Positions 42,457 through 50,981 of a stretch of 64,000 bases of DNA are shown here, one piece after another; the first letter of the stretch is position 1; each line of letters opens with the position of its first letter. The notes beneath the pieces were generated by a model that saw nothing but the letters and a program-made list of their open reading frames with translations, was not told where the DNA came from and made no database searches. This DNA comes from an uncultured Eubacterium sp. (GTDB taxonomy: Bacteria > Bacillota > Clostridia > Lachnospirales > Lachnospiraceae). The position numbers and the translations under genes are program-made. Where the stretch lies: the NCBI GenBank assembly GCA_910584245.1, contig CAJTZF010000012.1, positions 15,245 to 79,244 on the forward strand, given 5' to 3'.

Positions 42457-42468
42457 CGATTTGTAAGC

Positions 42469-43284
42469 TTAATTGTCCAGTGCGTCCAAGCGTTTTCTCT
42501 TTTGTTCTGTCGTTGATTTCGAATAAATCCTTGTCGTTTCCACGTTGACGTGCCCGAGAAAATCAGCCAGCTCAAAGATGTTCCCGTATTTATTCATATA
42601 GGAAATACAGAAGAAATGGCGGAATGCGTGGGGATGCACTTTGCGTTTGTCAATGCCGGTCATATCTGCTATCTTTTTCAGCATTTTCCAAACTGCTTTC
42701 CGGCTAAGCGGAGTTCCTTTATTGCCTTTGAAAATGCTTCCCCTTGTGATCTGTTCCTTTTCACAGAACCGGCGCAGCTCTGCAATGAGTCCGTCCGGCA
42801 AATAGACGTCGCGGTAGCGTCCTTTGTTGTGTACCTGGGTGACGCCCGCGTCCAGCGCCTCTACTGTAATATAGCGGAGTTCACTGATGCGTATGCCGGT
42901 TTTTGCAAGCGTTCTCATAATCATATAGTATTTTTCCCGCCCGGACTCGAGCGCATAATCGAGCAGCTTGTGATAATCTTCCGGTTCCAGAACATAATTC
43001 AGGCTTTGGCGCCGCTGTAGGCGGACTACTTTTACCGTACACTGCTCCATATCACAAAAGCGGAGGAATTTATTGACGGCGATCATATTTAAGTTAATAG
43101 TGGCGGCCTTAAATCCCTTTTCATCTAATGCATGGTTGTATTCCTGTACCAAACGTCTTGTGATTGTCTTGCCATTTGCATATGCGATAAATCTCTCTGC
43201 GCTGCGCAGATAAGTTTGTCTGGTGGATAAGGACAGGCCTTGTTCCTCCAGTTCAAAACGAAAGTTTTTCAGAAATTGATCCAT
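42469..43284 (-). CDS. tyrosine recombinase, probable invertase of the adjacent switch
   Basis: 271 aa. N-terminal SAM-like core-binding domain (TRQTYLRSAERFIAYANGK) and C-terminal catalytic domain with the complete set Arg132 (TGIRISEL), Lys154, His219-x-x-Arg222 (HAFRH), His245 (FLGHVN) and Tyr254 (TRIYSKS). Size fits Xer-like integrases of the type used for promoter inversion in Firmicutes. It starts one base after the stop of the kinase gene, so it is in the same transcript as the two-component system. No att-like duplication or element boundary is seen, which argues against a simple mobile-element integrase. Confidence 0.92.
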   Translation of the reverse strand: MDQFLKNFRFELEEQGLSLSTRQTYLRSAERFIAYANGKTITRRLVQEYNHALDEKGFKAATINLNMIAVNKFLRFCDMEQCTVKVVRLQRRQSLNYVLEPEDYHKLLDYALESGREKYYMIMRTLAKTGIRISELRYITVEALDAGVTQVHNKGRYRDVYLPDGLIAELRRFCEKEQITRGSIFKGNKGTPLSRKAVWKMLKKIADMTGIDKRKVHPHAFRHFFCISYMNKYGNIFELADFLGHVNVETTRIYSKSTTEQKRKRLDALDN

Positions 43285-43285
43285 C

Positions 43286-44629
43286 CTATCTCATCCTTCT
43301 TTCTTCATTAAGATTTGTGTTGTGCGAAGAGTACGCTTCCTGTTCCATCAATGTGAGCATGACGGACGAATGGAAAATCGTGCCTTCATGTGTAAAAGAG
43401 GCGCCCCCTCCATATTTTTTTGCTATATTCTCAAGTGTTTTCAGGCCCAGCCCGTTGTGGTTTGGCTTGGTTGATAGATATTGGTGGTTCCGCAGCTTAG
43501 CCGTTCCGTTAAAACCGTTATCGACAGCGATGACAAGCATATTGCCGCTACAGGACATGTGAAAACAGATACTGCGGCAGTTATCCGGGGCATGGCTGGC
43601 GGCCTCCATCGCATTTTCTAAAAGGTTTCCAAGCAAAACAGAGAGGTCTGAATTATGTATGAAAAGTTGTTTGGGTATGTCAATCCGGACCGCAAAAGCG
43701 ATATGGTTCTTTTTTGCCAGGCTGTAGTAATGGCTGACCAGCATATTTACGATGGGATTGTCACATATTTTTGAAACCTCGCAGCTTCTCGTGTTTTTTA
43801 AGAAATGTACCAGGTATTCTTCTGCTTTATCAGGTTCGCCCTGGTATAAATACCCTTGGAGCGCGCGCATATGGTGGTTCAGGTCATGGCGCAGCCGCCG
43901 GTTGTTTTCAATCTGCTCCTGCATTTGCGCGTAGTGCTTGCCATAGAGATCCATCTGGTGTTGTACCTGCTTGTATTCCTCGTGGGCGGTGTAATAAATC
44001 TTAAAAAGGATTAAGTAAATGACAAACAAAGTCGTCAACAGCAGCAGGAACAGCAGAGGCGTCAAAGGGTGCCGGAACAGATCTTTAAAACTAACATAGG
44101 AAAAGACGCCGGCGAGTATAGCAAATAGCGAGACGGATAATACGGCGAGATATCCGCTCTCTTTTGCACTTAGTCCATCCTCTGCCGGCAAATAGCAATA
44201 TTTTAGCAGCAGCCAGAATAGAGGGACGGCAGCGGCAGTAACTGCGGGACTGGTGAACCGGGCGCTGATGTCAATGCAATTGCTCATACAGATCGTAGAT
44301 AGTGCGCCCGTGACCGTATACAAACAGACAAAAATCTTTTTTTGCCACAGCGCTTCCACTATTGTCAGATCTCCAAGCAGACAAGGCACGAGGCAAAATA
44401 AAAATAGGATATTTTCCAATTGGGACAGGCACCAGTTTTTTTCGGAAATGGAAGCCAGGGCGGCGCCCGCGAGGGTGAAGAGCAGGCTGGCTGCCAAAAT
44501 AAGGGTAGAGGAAATAAAGACAGCCTTTCGTCTCGAAAAGCGAAAATGGCTGCCAAAGGGGTAGAAGTATAATAATGTAAATAATACCAGCCGCAGTACG
44601 CAGCTGAGAAATAATTGAAAAACGATCAA
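43286..44629 (-). CDS. GHKL-family sensor histidine kinase (AgrC-like)
   Basis: 447 aa. Six or seven N-terminal membrane helices (to about 220), coiled-coil linker, the phosphoacceptor segment NNRRLRHDLNHHMRAL and a GHKL ATPase domain (LLGNLLENAMEAA, VIAVDNGFNG, HNGLGLKTLENIAKKYGG). Membrane-embedded sensors of this class often detect peptides. Starts four bases inside the regulator gene end and is followed by the recombinase. Confidence 0.9.
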   Translation of the reverse strand: MIVFQLFLSCVLRLVLFTLLYFYPFGSHFRFSRRKAVFISSTLILAASLLFTLAGAALASISEKNWCLSQLENILFLFCLVPCLLGDLTIVEALWQKKIFVCLYTVTGALSTICMSNCIDISARFTSPAVTAAAVPLFWLLLKYCYLPAEDGLSAKESGYLAVLSVSLFAILAGVFSYVSFKDLFRHPLTPLLFLLLLTTLFVIYLILFKIYYTAHEEYKQVQHQMDLYGKHYAQMQEQIENNRRLRHDLNHHMRALQGYLYQGEPDKAEEYLVHFLKNTRSCEVSKICDNPIVNMLVSHYYSLAKKNHIAFAVRIDIPKQLFIHNSDLSVLLGNLLENAMEAASHAPDNCRSICFHMSCSGNMLVIAVDNGFNGTAKLRNHQYLSTKPNHNGLGLKTLENIAKKYGGGASFTHEGTIFHSSVMLTLMEQEAYSSHNTNLNEERRMR

Positions 44630-45354
44630 ATTTCGCCCCTTCTTGCTAAATAAAATAAAAATTGCTGATATTGTTCTTTTAGTTTTGCCCTCTTGTTTCT
44701 TGACAGCATAATTTCTTTTCCGCCCTTTAGCACCACATGGTCAAAAAAGAATGCCTCGATAAAGTTCATATTAATGATAAAGCTGCGCTGTGCCCGCATA
44801 AATGAAATATCATCCAGAAGACGAAACAGCGCGTCTAGGGTAGAATACGTCTGATAGGTGTTTTTGTTTGTGTGTATGAAGCAGATTTTATTAAAGACTT
44901 CGATATACACAATGCTGTTGATTGGTATGGGAACTTTGCCCTGTGACGTTTTTATTTCAAGCTGCTTCGACGGCTTCCGTTCAAGTCTGGCCAGACACCG
45001 CTCCATCGCTTCCCAGACCGCGTTCTGTGTCAGTGGCTTTACGAGATAATGGGCAGCATTTAAACTGATAGCTTCCAGCGCATGCTCACGGCTGGTAGTC
45101 GTAAAAATGGTTTGGCACTGGCTTACCCGGCAGGCGTTCCTGACGGCTTCGATACCATTTATCCCAGCCATATAAATATCCATAAAAACGATGTCATATG
45201 CGTGCTTCTGATGAGAAGCCAGAAAATCCTCTCCACACGAAAACATTTCCATATGTATAGGCAGGCATTTTTCCGAACAGCAGGAGTGCAGCAGGGAACC
45301 TAGTATCAGGCAATCGGATTTCTCATCATCGCAAATAGCAACACTTAGAGACAT
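44626..45354 (-). CDS. LytTR-family response regulator (AgrA-like)
   Basis: 242 aa from ATG 45354 (GAAGGGTGG upstream). Receiver domain (AICDDEKSD, phosphoacceptor Asp in DIVFMDIYMAGINGIEA, Lys in YLVKPLT) and a LytTR DNA-binding domain (IPINSIVYIEVFNKICFIHT, FMRAQRSFIINMNFIEAF). First gene of the regulator-kinase-recombinase transcript. Confidence 0.92.
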   Translation of the reverse strand: MSLSVAICDDEKSDCLILGSLLHSCCSEKCLPIHMEMFSCGEDFLASHQKHAYDIVFMDIYMAGINGIEAVRNACRVSQCQTIFTTTSREHALEAISLNAAHYLVKPLTQNAVWEAMERCLARLERKPSKQLEIKTSQGKVPIPINSIVYIEVFNKICFIHTNKNTYQTYSTLDALFRLLDDISFMRAQRSFIINMNFIEAFFFDHVVLKGGKEIMLSRNKRAKLKEQYQQFLFYLARRGEI

Positions 45355-45390
45355 GGCAGTCACCACCCTTCGTTTATTATTACAAGAGCA

Positions 45391-45419
45391 ATTATAGCAA
45401 AAAAAATGTCGAAATACAA
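45391..45419 (-). promoter_or_regulatory. promoter of the regulator-kinase-recombinase operon
   Basis: Minus strand TTGTAT (45419-45414), 17-nt spacer, TATAAT (45396-45391), 36 bases before the regulator ATG. Confidence 0.65.
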
Positions 45420-45504
45420 AGAAATGTGCGATAATTTCGTAAAGTGTATGCTATTTGGTGTGAAGTGCGGGTGTAAAATTTACAGGATATAAATGTAATT
45501 AATC

Positions 45505-45533
45505 TTTACATTATCTTCTAATTATGTTAAAAT
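45505..45533 (+). promoter_or_regulatory. promoter of the giant flagellin gene
   Basis: TTTACA at 45505-45510, 17-nt spacer, TAAAAT at 45528-45533; a strong AAAGGGGG ribosome site lies at 45586-45593. This is a sigma-A-like promoter; no TAAA/GCCGATAA flagellar sigma-28 motif is evident. Confidence 0.55.
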
Positions 45534-45597
45534 ATAACAACAAAATCTTGGTAACAGGCAGGTATATACATAGTTTTACAAAGAAAAGGGGGATAAA

Positions 45598-48500
45598 ATG
45601 ATCATTCAGCACAATATGGCTGCAGTAAATACAATGATGCAGCTCGGTATTACGAATACAAATTTGAAGAAATCTGCGGAACGGCTGTCATCCGGGTATT
45701 CTGTAAACCGTGCGGCAGATGATGCGGCAGCACTTTCAATCTCAGAAAAGAAACGGGCGCAAATCCGGGGATTGGCCCGCGCGTCAAAAAATGCGGAGGA
45801 CGGGGTGGGATTCGTCCGGACCGGAGATGGAGCGATGGGAAGGATGGAGGATTTGCTCCAGAGGATGAGGGAGCTTTCTGTCCAGGCGCTGAATGACGCG
45901 GTATATAGTCCGGAGGACCAGGCCGCGCTTCAGATGGAGTTCGATGAGCTGCAGAGTGAGATAGACCGGATTAATGATGACACCGAGTTTAATAAACGGC
46001 CGGTGTTCGAGCATTATCCAAATACATATTCAAGTTATAATGGAAATCGGTACTGGAGCCAGGACCAGCTGCATACGATTGACAGCACGAACCAGTCGCT
46101 TACGATCAAATACAAAACAGAAGAGGGCGGATCGGAGAAAGAAATGACGCTCACGATTCCCCAGGGAACGTATACGACACAGGAATTGATTGACGAGATG
46201 GATGACGTCGTGACTGCGCTCGGGGATGCGGCAGATGGTTTATACCTTGAATTCTCGGGCAGCCATACGTGTAATATGGTGCTTCGGGAAGGAAGCGAAA
46301 TTACCGATGTATATGGCGGATTAGCCTATCTCTTTTTCGACCAATATGGAGGGAGTAAAGTCGGCGCGCTTATCGGTACGACGATTTTCGATCCCAATTT
46401 CGCGCTTCAGATCAACCAGGAAAATAATGAGTTGAAGTTTACGATCAATTATTTTGACGGCACGTCGAAAGATGTCGATATTTTGATCGACGAGGGTTAT
46501 TATACCCGGGGTGACATGATTAATTATTTGAATGGAAAGCTGGCCGGAACAGGAATGAAGGCGAGCGAGTACGGGGATTATTGCATTCAGGTGGGTGGAG
46601 AGGACGGCGTTATTACCGGACTTAAAGGAAACATGTTCAAAATTGATGAAGAGGGCCAGGCCGTCATGATTTCGGTTTTTTATGACAATACGAAATACGG
46701 CACCGTAAAGCATACGGCTTCGGTATTTACCGGAGGACCTGTTCTTGTCAGCCGTTACAACGATACCGAGTGCAACAAGTTTAAAATTGACGATACGAAT
46801 AATACCTTGCATGTACGGGTAGGTCTGGATGATACGGCGCCATATAAAGAAATTAAATTGGAAAACAAATCCTATACAATGGCTGAAATGGTTGCGGAGC
46901 TTCAGAATAAAATGGACGCGGCGGGACTTAATGTGAATGTGACATCCTATGGCCCGCAGAAAAGCGATACGGTTTCGCCGAACGGAAATCAATATTATTT
47001 TTCGGGAATCAAGATCCAGTCCAATGAGTCGGCCACGGATATAAAAGTGGAGTTTGATGAAAGCAACAGTACCGCTTTCGATACGCTGTTTGTAAAACGA
47101 ACTTACACAGACGAAGGCAGGCTGACCGGCGCGATAGATGGAAAGGATGATTACTCAAGTCCGATACTGACCGGCGGCAGAATATTTGGCATGGATAATA
47201 TCCCGGTGACGCTTGGCCCCTCAAACAATTCCTTTATGCTACATGTGGAGGAGAAAAAGGATGGCGTAACAGAAAGCGGCAATTATACGATTAAGCTTTC
47301 GGAAGAAAGGTACGACACGGTCGATGACATAATTAAGGAAATAAATATACAGATCAATAATGGGCCAGTAGGGATCAATGGAAAGATCCAGGCGGTGAAT
47401 TACGGGGGTGCGATACGGTTCCGTGCGGCAAATGGGAATCGGTCGGTGACGTCTATTACCTTTGCCGATCAGAATTCCGACGGATATGAGGCGTTATTTG
47501 TCGGGAAGAAGACGGTGTATTCCACAAGTACAATTACCTCTTCGGGATACCCGCCGAAAGTGGAGCTGGATACAATAACCGGGCCAGTCCAGGTGGATGG
47601 TACAAATGACAAGGTTCATGTAAACGTCGGAGGAGAAGACCGGGTGATTGACCTTCCGCACCGGGAGCTGACGCCAGAGGAACTGGCGGAACTGATTACG
47701 AACCAGCTGAAGGGGAAGTCACAGACAGATACAAATAACTATGTCGGTACAGGTACCGGAACAACACAGAGTACGACGGCAAACTATAGCCAATCTGGAA
47801 ATACGTATCCGCCGACAACGATCCAGTGTAACGCAGAGGGAACTGGCGGCGCACAGGATGGAACGACGACAGTAGTCGGAGGGACATCCGCAAAATATAC
47901 GGTCCCTGTCAGCTTACCAAATTCCACTACGATTGATGATTCAAACCGCCAGTTTAAGATCAACGTAAATGGCACGGATTATGAGATAATGCTGGATAAG
48001 GGGGCCTATTCTCCGAGCCAGCTGGCATCGCAGTTCCAACAAAAGCTTAATGATAAGATTACGTCAGGGGCTCATAAAGTCACGGTCAGTACACCGGGGT
48101 CGGGTAACCGGCTTGTGTTTGAGACGAATATCAAAGGCAGCGGCATGAAGATGAGCTTTGGGACGGATACTTCGACATTTTTGAAAAGTATTAGCAAAAA
48201 TGAAACACCGGCCGTGGTAACTACGAAGTCGATTCAGAGTCCGGTCAACGTAGACGGCACCAACAATTCGTATACGATGAGCATTAACGGCACCACTTAT
48301 ACGGTACAGCTGGATAATGGAAGTTATTCCCGCTCGTCCTTTGCAGAAATGTTGCAACGGAAGCTGAGAGAAAAGGGGGCGGCTATTTCTGTCAGTCCAA
48401 GTGGTTCTGGACTTCGTTTTGAGACGACGGACAAGGGCAGCGGTACTTCGATCCAATTGGATACGGCAAACGGCGGAAGTGCGATGTCAGCGATGTTTGG

Positions 48501-50469
48501 AGACCAGATTTCCAAAACATCCGCAAGCGCGCAGCTGCAGCCCGCATTGCCGGGATCGACGACAAATTCCGTAAAGACAAATAATGAAGCGAAATTTACG
48601 GTTCAGCTTACCCAGGGAGGTATTTCCCAGACGATCAATTTGGATGTTCCAAGAAGAGAAGGCGGCTATACAAATAGCCAGCTCCGGGAAGCGTTGAGAC
48701 AGCAGCTGAGTGGAACCGGGGTCAATGTCTCTCTCGATTATTATAATAACCTGACCTTTACTACTACAAGCAGCGGTGCAGATGTGTCGCTTAGTGTGAC
48801 GGGAAGCGTCGAGACGACGTCCAAGGCTCCGGATGTGCAAGCTGTCATAGATCCGAACACGGGTAAGCTTATTTTACAGTCCGGCGGCGCTTCTATTTCG
48901 GTCAAGCCGAGTGAAAATTCGCCGGTTCTCCAGCCGATTCCACAACTTCAGGAATATCATCCACAAAATCCGGTGGAGGGAAGTGTAGAACAGGCAAAAT
49001 ATACACTGAAAACGAACCCTGCCATTAGAATTCCAGAGAGCACGAAGATCTCGGATTATAATAAGACATTCCAGTTTACCTATGTGACGCCGTCCGGAGT
49101 AAAGGATGTCACGATCGAGATGGAAGAAAAGGAGTATAGTTATCCAGAGCTTCAGAGAGCCCTTCAGCAAAAGCTGGATGATGAGCTGGGAAGTGGCGAG
49201 ATGAACGTAAACGTTTCCGGAGAGGGCATTCAGATTACGGCAGGACACTATGGACAAGATTATTATTTGTCCAATATGAAAGGCGGATTTCATGATTATG
49301 TGCTGGAAGGCAAGGCGGTCCGCGGCTCCGATGAAGAGGTAATCTTGTTGCCGGGCAGACAGGTGGTGTCGGATACGTATATCGTCGGAAGAAAGGATGT
49401 CAGGAATAATACGAGCCATATTGAGGCGGGAATCAATGATAAACTCACGGTTGATGTCACGATCAATGGCGCCATTTATCCGCTGGCAATGACACTCGAT
49501 CCCGGCAATTACAATTCGGACGACCTTGTTGCACACATTCAGGAAAAGCTAAATGAGCAGGTTCGGGCGGCGGGCTTACCAGAGCAGTCCATTCTCGCTG
49601 GAGTTGGCGTTTATGACAGCGGGGTAGCCGGAGCGGACGACAGCAACGCACTGTTCTTTTACGTAAATAAGGATGTGGAATTGCAGGATGGGGATTATCG
49701 CATTGATGGCCTGGGAGGCACGGCGCTCTTTGAAATCTTTTATAAAACGGAGGGGAACCTCATTCCCGCCTATTTAACGGGAACGAAGGATATTTCAAAT
49801 GGAGTGGAAATACTCCCGGGGGAAAATACGTTTTCAATTGATGTAGATGGCGCTACTTACAATTATACGATACCAGAGGGCGAATATACGTGCGAGGGAT
49901 TTCTGGATACATTAAAGAAGGTGCTTGAGAATCCCAATGCCCATCTGACCCCGTCCCTGTCGGGAAATGCGCTCAAGGTCTCGTATGAAAAAATGGGCGA
50001 ACACACAATCGAAAATGTAAAGGGTCCTGCGAAAAATCTATTTTTCAATGATATAAATGGGCGCACGGACCACGATTCAGAATTGTGGTTACAAATCGGG
50101 GCAAATGCCGGCCAGGGCACGACGCTTCAAAAGTTTAATATGAGTACAATGGGAATGGGGATTAATTCCATTACAATTAGCGGGCACAAGTATGCGAATA
50201 AAGCGCTTGTACGGCTGGATGAGGCATTAGGTTATTTGAATGAGGCCCGCGGCAAGTATGGTGCAAAGCAAAACCGGCTTGAGTATACAATTAAGGGAAA
50301 TGATAATACGGCTGAAAATCTTCAGGCATCCGAGTCCCGTGACCGGGATGCGGACATGGCGGATGAGATGGTACAGCATTCGAAATCCCAAGTGCTTCAG
50401 CAGACGGGCACCGCTATGCTCACCCAGGCAAACCAGCATACGCAGAGGGTGTTGTCACTTTTGAGATAA
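45598..50469 (+). CDS. giant flagellin (1623 aa) with about eleven inserted repeat modules
   Basis: Typical flagellin ends surround a very large insert. N-terminal D0/D1 (residues 1-140): MIIQHNMAAVNTMMQLGITN, KSAERLSSGYSVNRAADDAA, VQALNDAVY, NDDTEFNKRPVF. C-terminal D1/D0 (about 1530-1623): ENLQASESRDRDADMADEMV and TGTAMLTQANQHTQRVLSLL. The middle about 1390 residues consist of roughly eleven diverged modules of 90-130 residues sharing a pattern: hydrophobic strand, INGT-type turn, strand ending LDxGxY, helix with LxxxLQxKL, then strands (for example TYTVQLDNGSYSR and DYEIMLDKGAYSP). Ordinary flagellins are about 260-550 aa. Probably displays a thick decorated filament; whether cells make flagella cannot be judged here. 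Confidence 0.9.
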   Translation: MIIQHNMAAVNTMMQLGITNTNLKKSAERLSSGYSVNRAADDAAALSISEKKRAQIRGLARASKNAEDGVGFVRTGDGAMGRMEDLLQRMRELSVQALNDAVYSPEDQAALQMEFDELQSEIDRINDDTEFNKRPVFEHYPNTYSSYNGNRYWSQDQLHTIDSTNQSLTIKYKTEEGGSEKEMTLTIPQGTYTTQELIDEMDDVVTALGDAADGLYLEFSGSHTCNMVLREGSEITDVYGGLAYLFFDQYGGSKVGALIGTTIFDPNFALQINQENNELKFTINYFDGTSKDVDILIDEGYYTRGDMINYLNGKLAGTGMKASEYGDYCIQVGGEDGVITGLKGNMFKIDEEGQAVMISVFYDNTKYGTVKHTASVFTGGPVLVSRYNDTECNKFKIDDTNNTLHVRVGLDDTAPYKEIKLENKSYTMAEMVAELQNKMDAAGLNVNVTSYGPQKSDTVSPNGNQYYFSGIKIQSNESATDIKVEFDESNSTAFDTLFVKRTYTDEGRLTGAIDGKDDYSSPILTGGRIFGMDNIPVTLGPSNNSFMLHVEEKKDGVTESGNYTIKLSEERYDTVDDIIKEINIQINNGPVGINGKIQAVNYGGAIRFRAANGNRSVTSITFADQNSDGYEALFVGKKTVYSTSTITSSGYPPKVELDTITGPVQVDGTNDKVHVNVGGEDRVIDLPHRELTPEELAELITNQLKGKSQTDTNNYVGTGTGTTQSTTANYSQSGNTYPPTTIQCNAEGTGGAQDGTTTVVGGTSAKYTVPVSLPNSTTIDDSNRQFKINVNGTDYEIMLDKGAYSPSQLASQFQQKLNDKITSGAHKVTVSTPGSGNRLVFETNIKGSGMKMSFGTDTSTFLKSISKNETPAVVTTKSIQSPVNVDGTNNSYTMSINGTTYTVQLDNGSYSRSSFAEMLQRKLREKGAAISVSPSGSGLRFETTDKGSGTSIQLDTANGGSAMSAMFGDQISKTSASAQLQPALPGSTTNSVKTNNEAKFTVQLTQGGISQTINLDVPRREGGYTNSQLREALRQQLSGTGVNVSLDYYNNLTFTTTSSGADVSLSVTGSVETTSKAPDVQAVIDPNTGKLILQSGGASISVKPSENSPVLQPIPQLQEYHPQNPVEGSVEQAKYTLKTNPAIRIPESTKISDYNKTFQFTYVTPSGVKDVTIEMEEKEYSYPELQRALQQKLDDELGSGEMNVNVSGEGIQITAGHYGQDYYLSNMKGGFHDYVLEGKAVRGSDEEVILLPGRQVVSDTYIVGRKDVRNNTSHIEAGINDKLTVDVTINGAIYPLAMTLDPGNYNSDDLVAHIQEKLNEQVRAAGLPEQSILAGVGVYDSGVAGADDSNALFFYVNKDVELQDGDYRIDGLGGTALFEIFYKTEGNLIPAYLTGTKDISNGVEILPGENTFSIDVDGATYNYTIPEGEYTCEGFLDTLKKVLENPNAHLTPSLSGNALKVSYEKMGEHTIENVKGPAKNLFFNDINGRTDHDSELWLQIGANAGQGTTLQKFNMSTMGMGINSITISGHKYANKALVRLDEALGYLNEARGKYGAKQNRLEYTIKGNDNTAENLQASESRDRDADMADEMVQHSKSQVLQQTGTAMLTQANQHTQRVLSLLR

Positions 50470-50509
50470 AAGGCGCTTTGGTAAAGTGGGGCCGCTTAAA
50501 AATTCGATA

Positions 50510-50538
50510 TGGACGAAAGAGAAAATAAGTGCTATACT
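50510..50538 (+). promoter_or_regulatory. possible promoter of panD-coaBC
   Basis: TGGACG at 50510-50515, 17-nt spacer, TATACT at 50533-50538, 33 bases before the panD start. Confidence 0.45.
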
Positions 50539-50570
50539 ATGAGGTGTTTAAGAAGGGAATGATAGCAATT

Positions 50571-50954
50571 ATGAATATAACGATGTTGAAAGGAAAAATT
50601 CACCGCGCCAAGGTTGTGCAGGCAGAGCTGAATTACGTGGGAAGCATAACGGTTGACCCGGTTCTTATGGAAGCGGCGGGCATACTTGAGTATGAAAAGG
50701 TTCAGATCGTAGACGTGGAAAATGGCAGCCGTTTTGAAACGTATACGATTGCGGGCGAGGAAAATTCCGGGATGATCTGTCTTAACGGCGCTGCGGCGAG
50801 ACAAGTTCAGGTCGGGGATCATATTATCCTTATGGCATATTGCGGGTTGTCGGCGGAAGAGGCGAAGACGCACCAGCCCAAGGTCGTATTTGTCGACGAC
50901 AAGAACCGGATTGAGCGCGTGTCTACTTATGAGAAACACGGACAGCTTGGTTAA
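50571..50954 (+). CDS. panD: aspartate 1-decarboxylase
   Basis: 127 aa from ATG 50571, family-standard length and start (ITMLKGKIHRAKV). It makes beta-alanine for pantothenate. The self-cleavage site is intact in NYVGSITVD: Gly24-Ser25, with Ser25 becoming the pyruvoyl group. C-terminal PKVVFVDDKNRI is typical. Followed after 27 bp by coaBC, so two steps toward coenzyme A are co-transcribed. Confidence 0.95.
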   Translation: MNITMLKGKIHRAKVVQAELNYVGSITVDPVLMEAAGILEYEKVQIVDVENGSRFETYTIAGEENSGMICLNGAAARQVQVGDHIILMAYCGLSAEEAKTHQPKVVFVDDKNRIERVSTYEKHGQLG

Positions 50955-50981
50955 GACAGGGCGGAAGCGGGGGAAATTTTT

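Noticed and set aside
42469..43284. Tyrosine recombinase as integrase of an integrative element spanning the accessory region.
   Set aside because: No tRNA target, direct att repeats, relaxase or excisionase are seen, while inverted repeats flanking a promoter are immediately adjacent.
47500..49000. Short repetitive sequence in the giant flagellin gene as a possible CRISPR or satellite array.
   Set aside because: The repeats are diverged protein modules in one frame, not near-identical DNA repeats with spacers.
45784..50439. Long open frames on the minus strand opposite the giant flagellin gene.
   Set aside because: They mirror the codon pattern of the sense gene, have no ribosome sites, and translate to basic, Cys/His/Ile-rich sequences typical of antisense frames.
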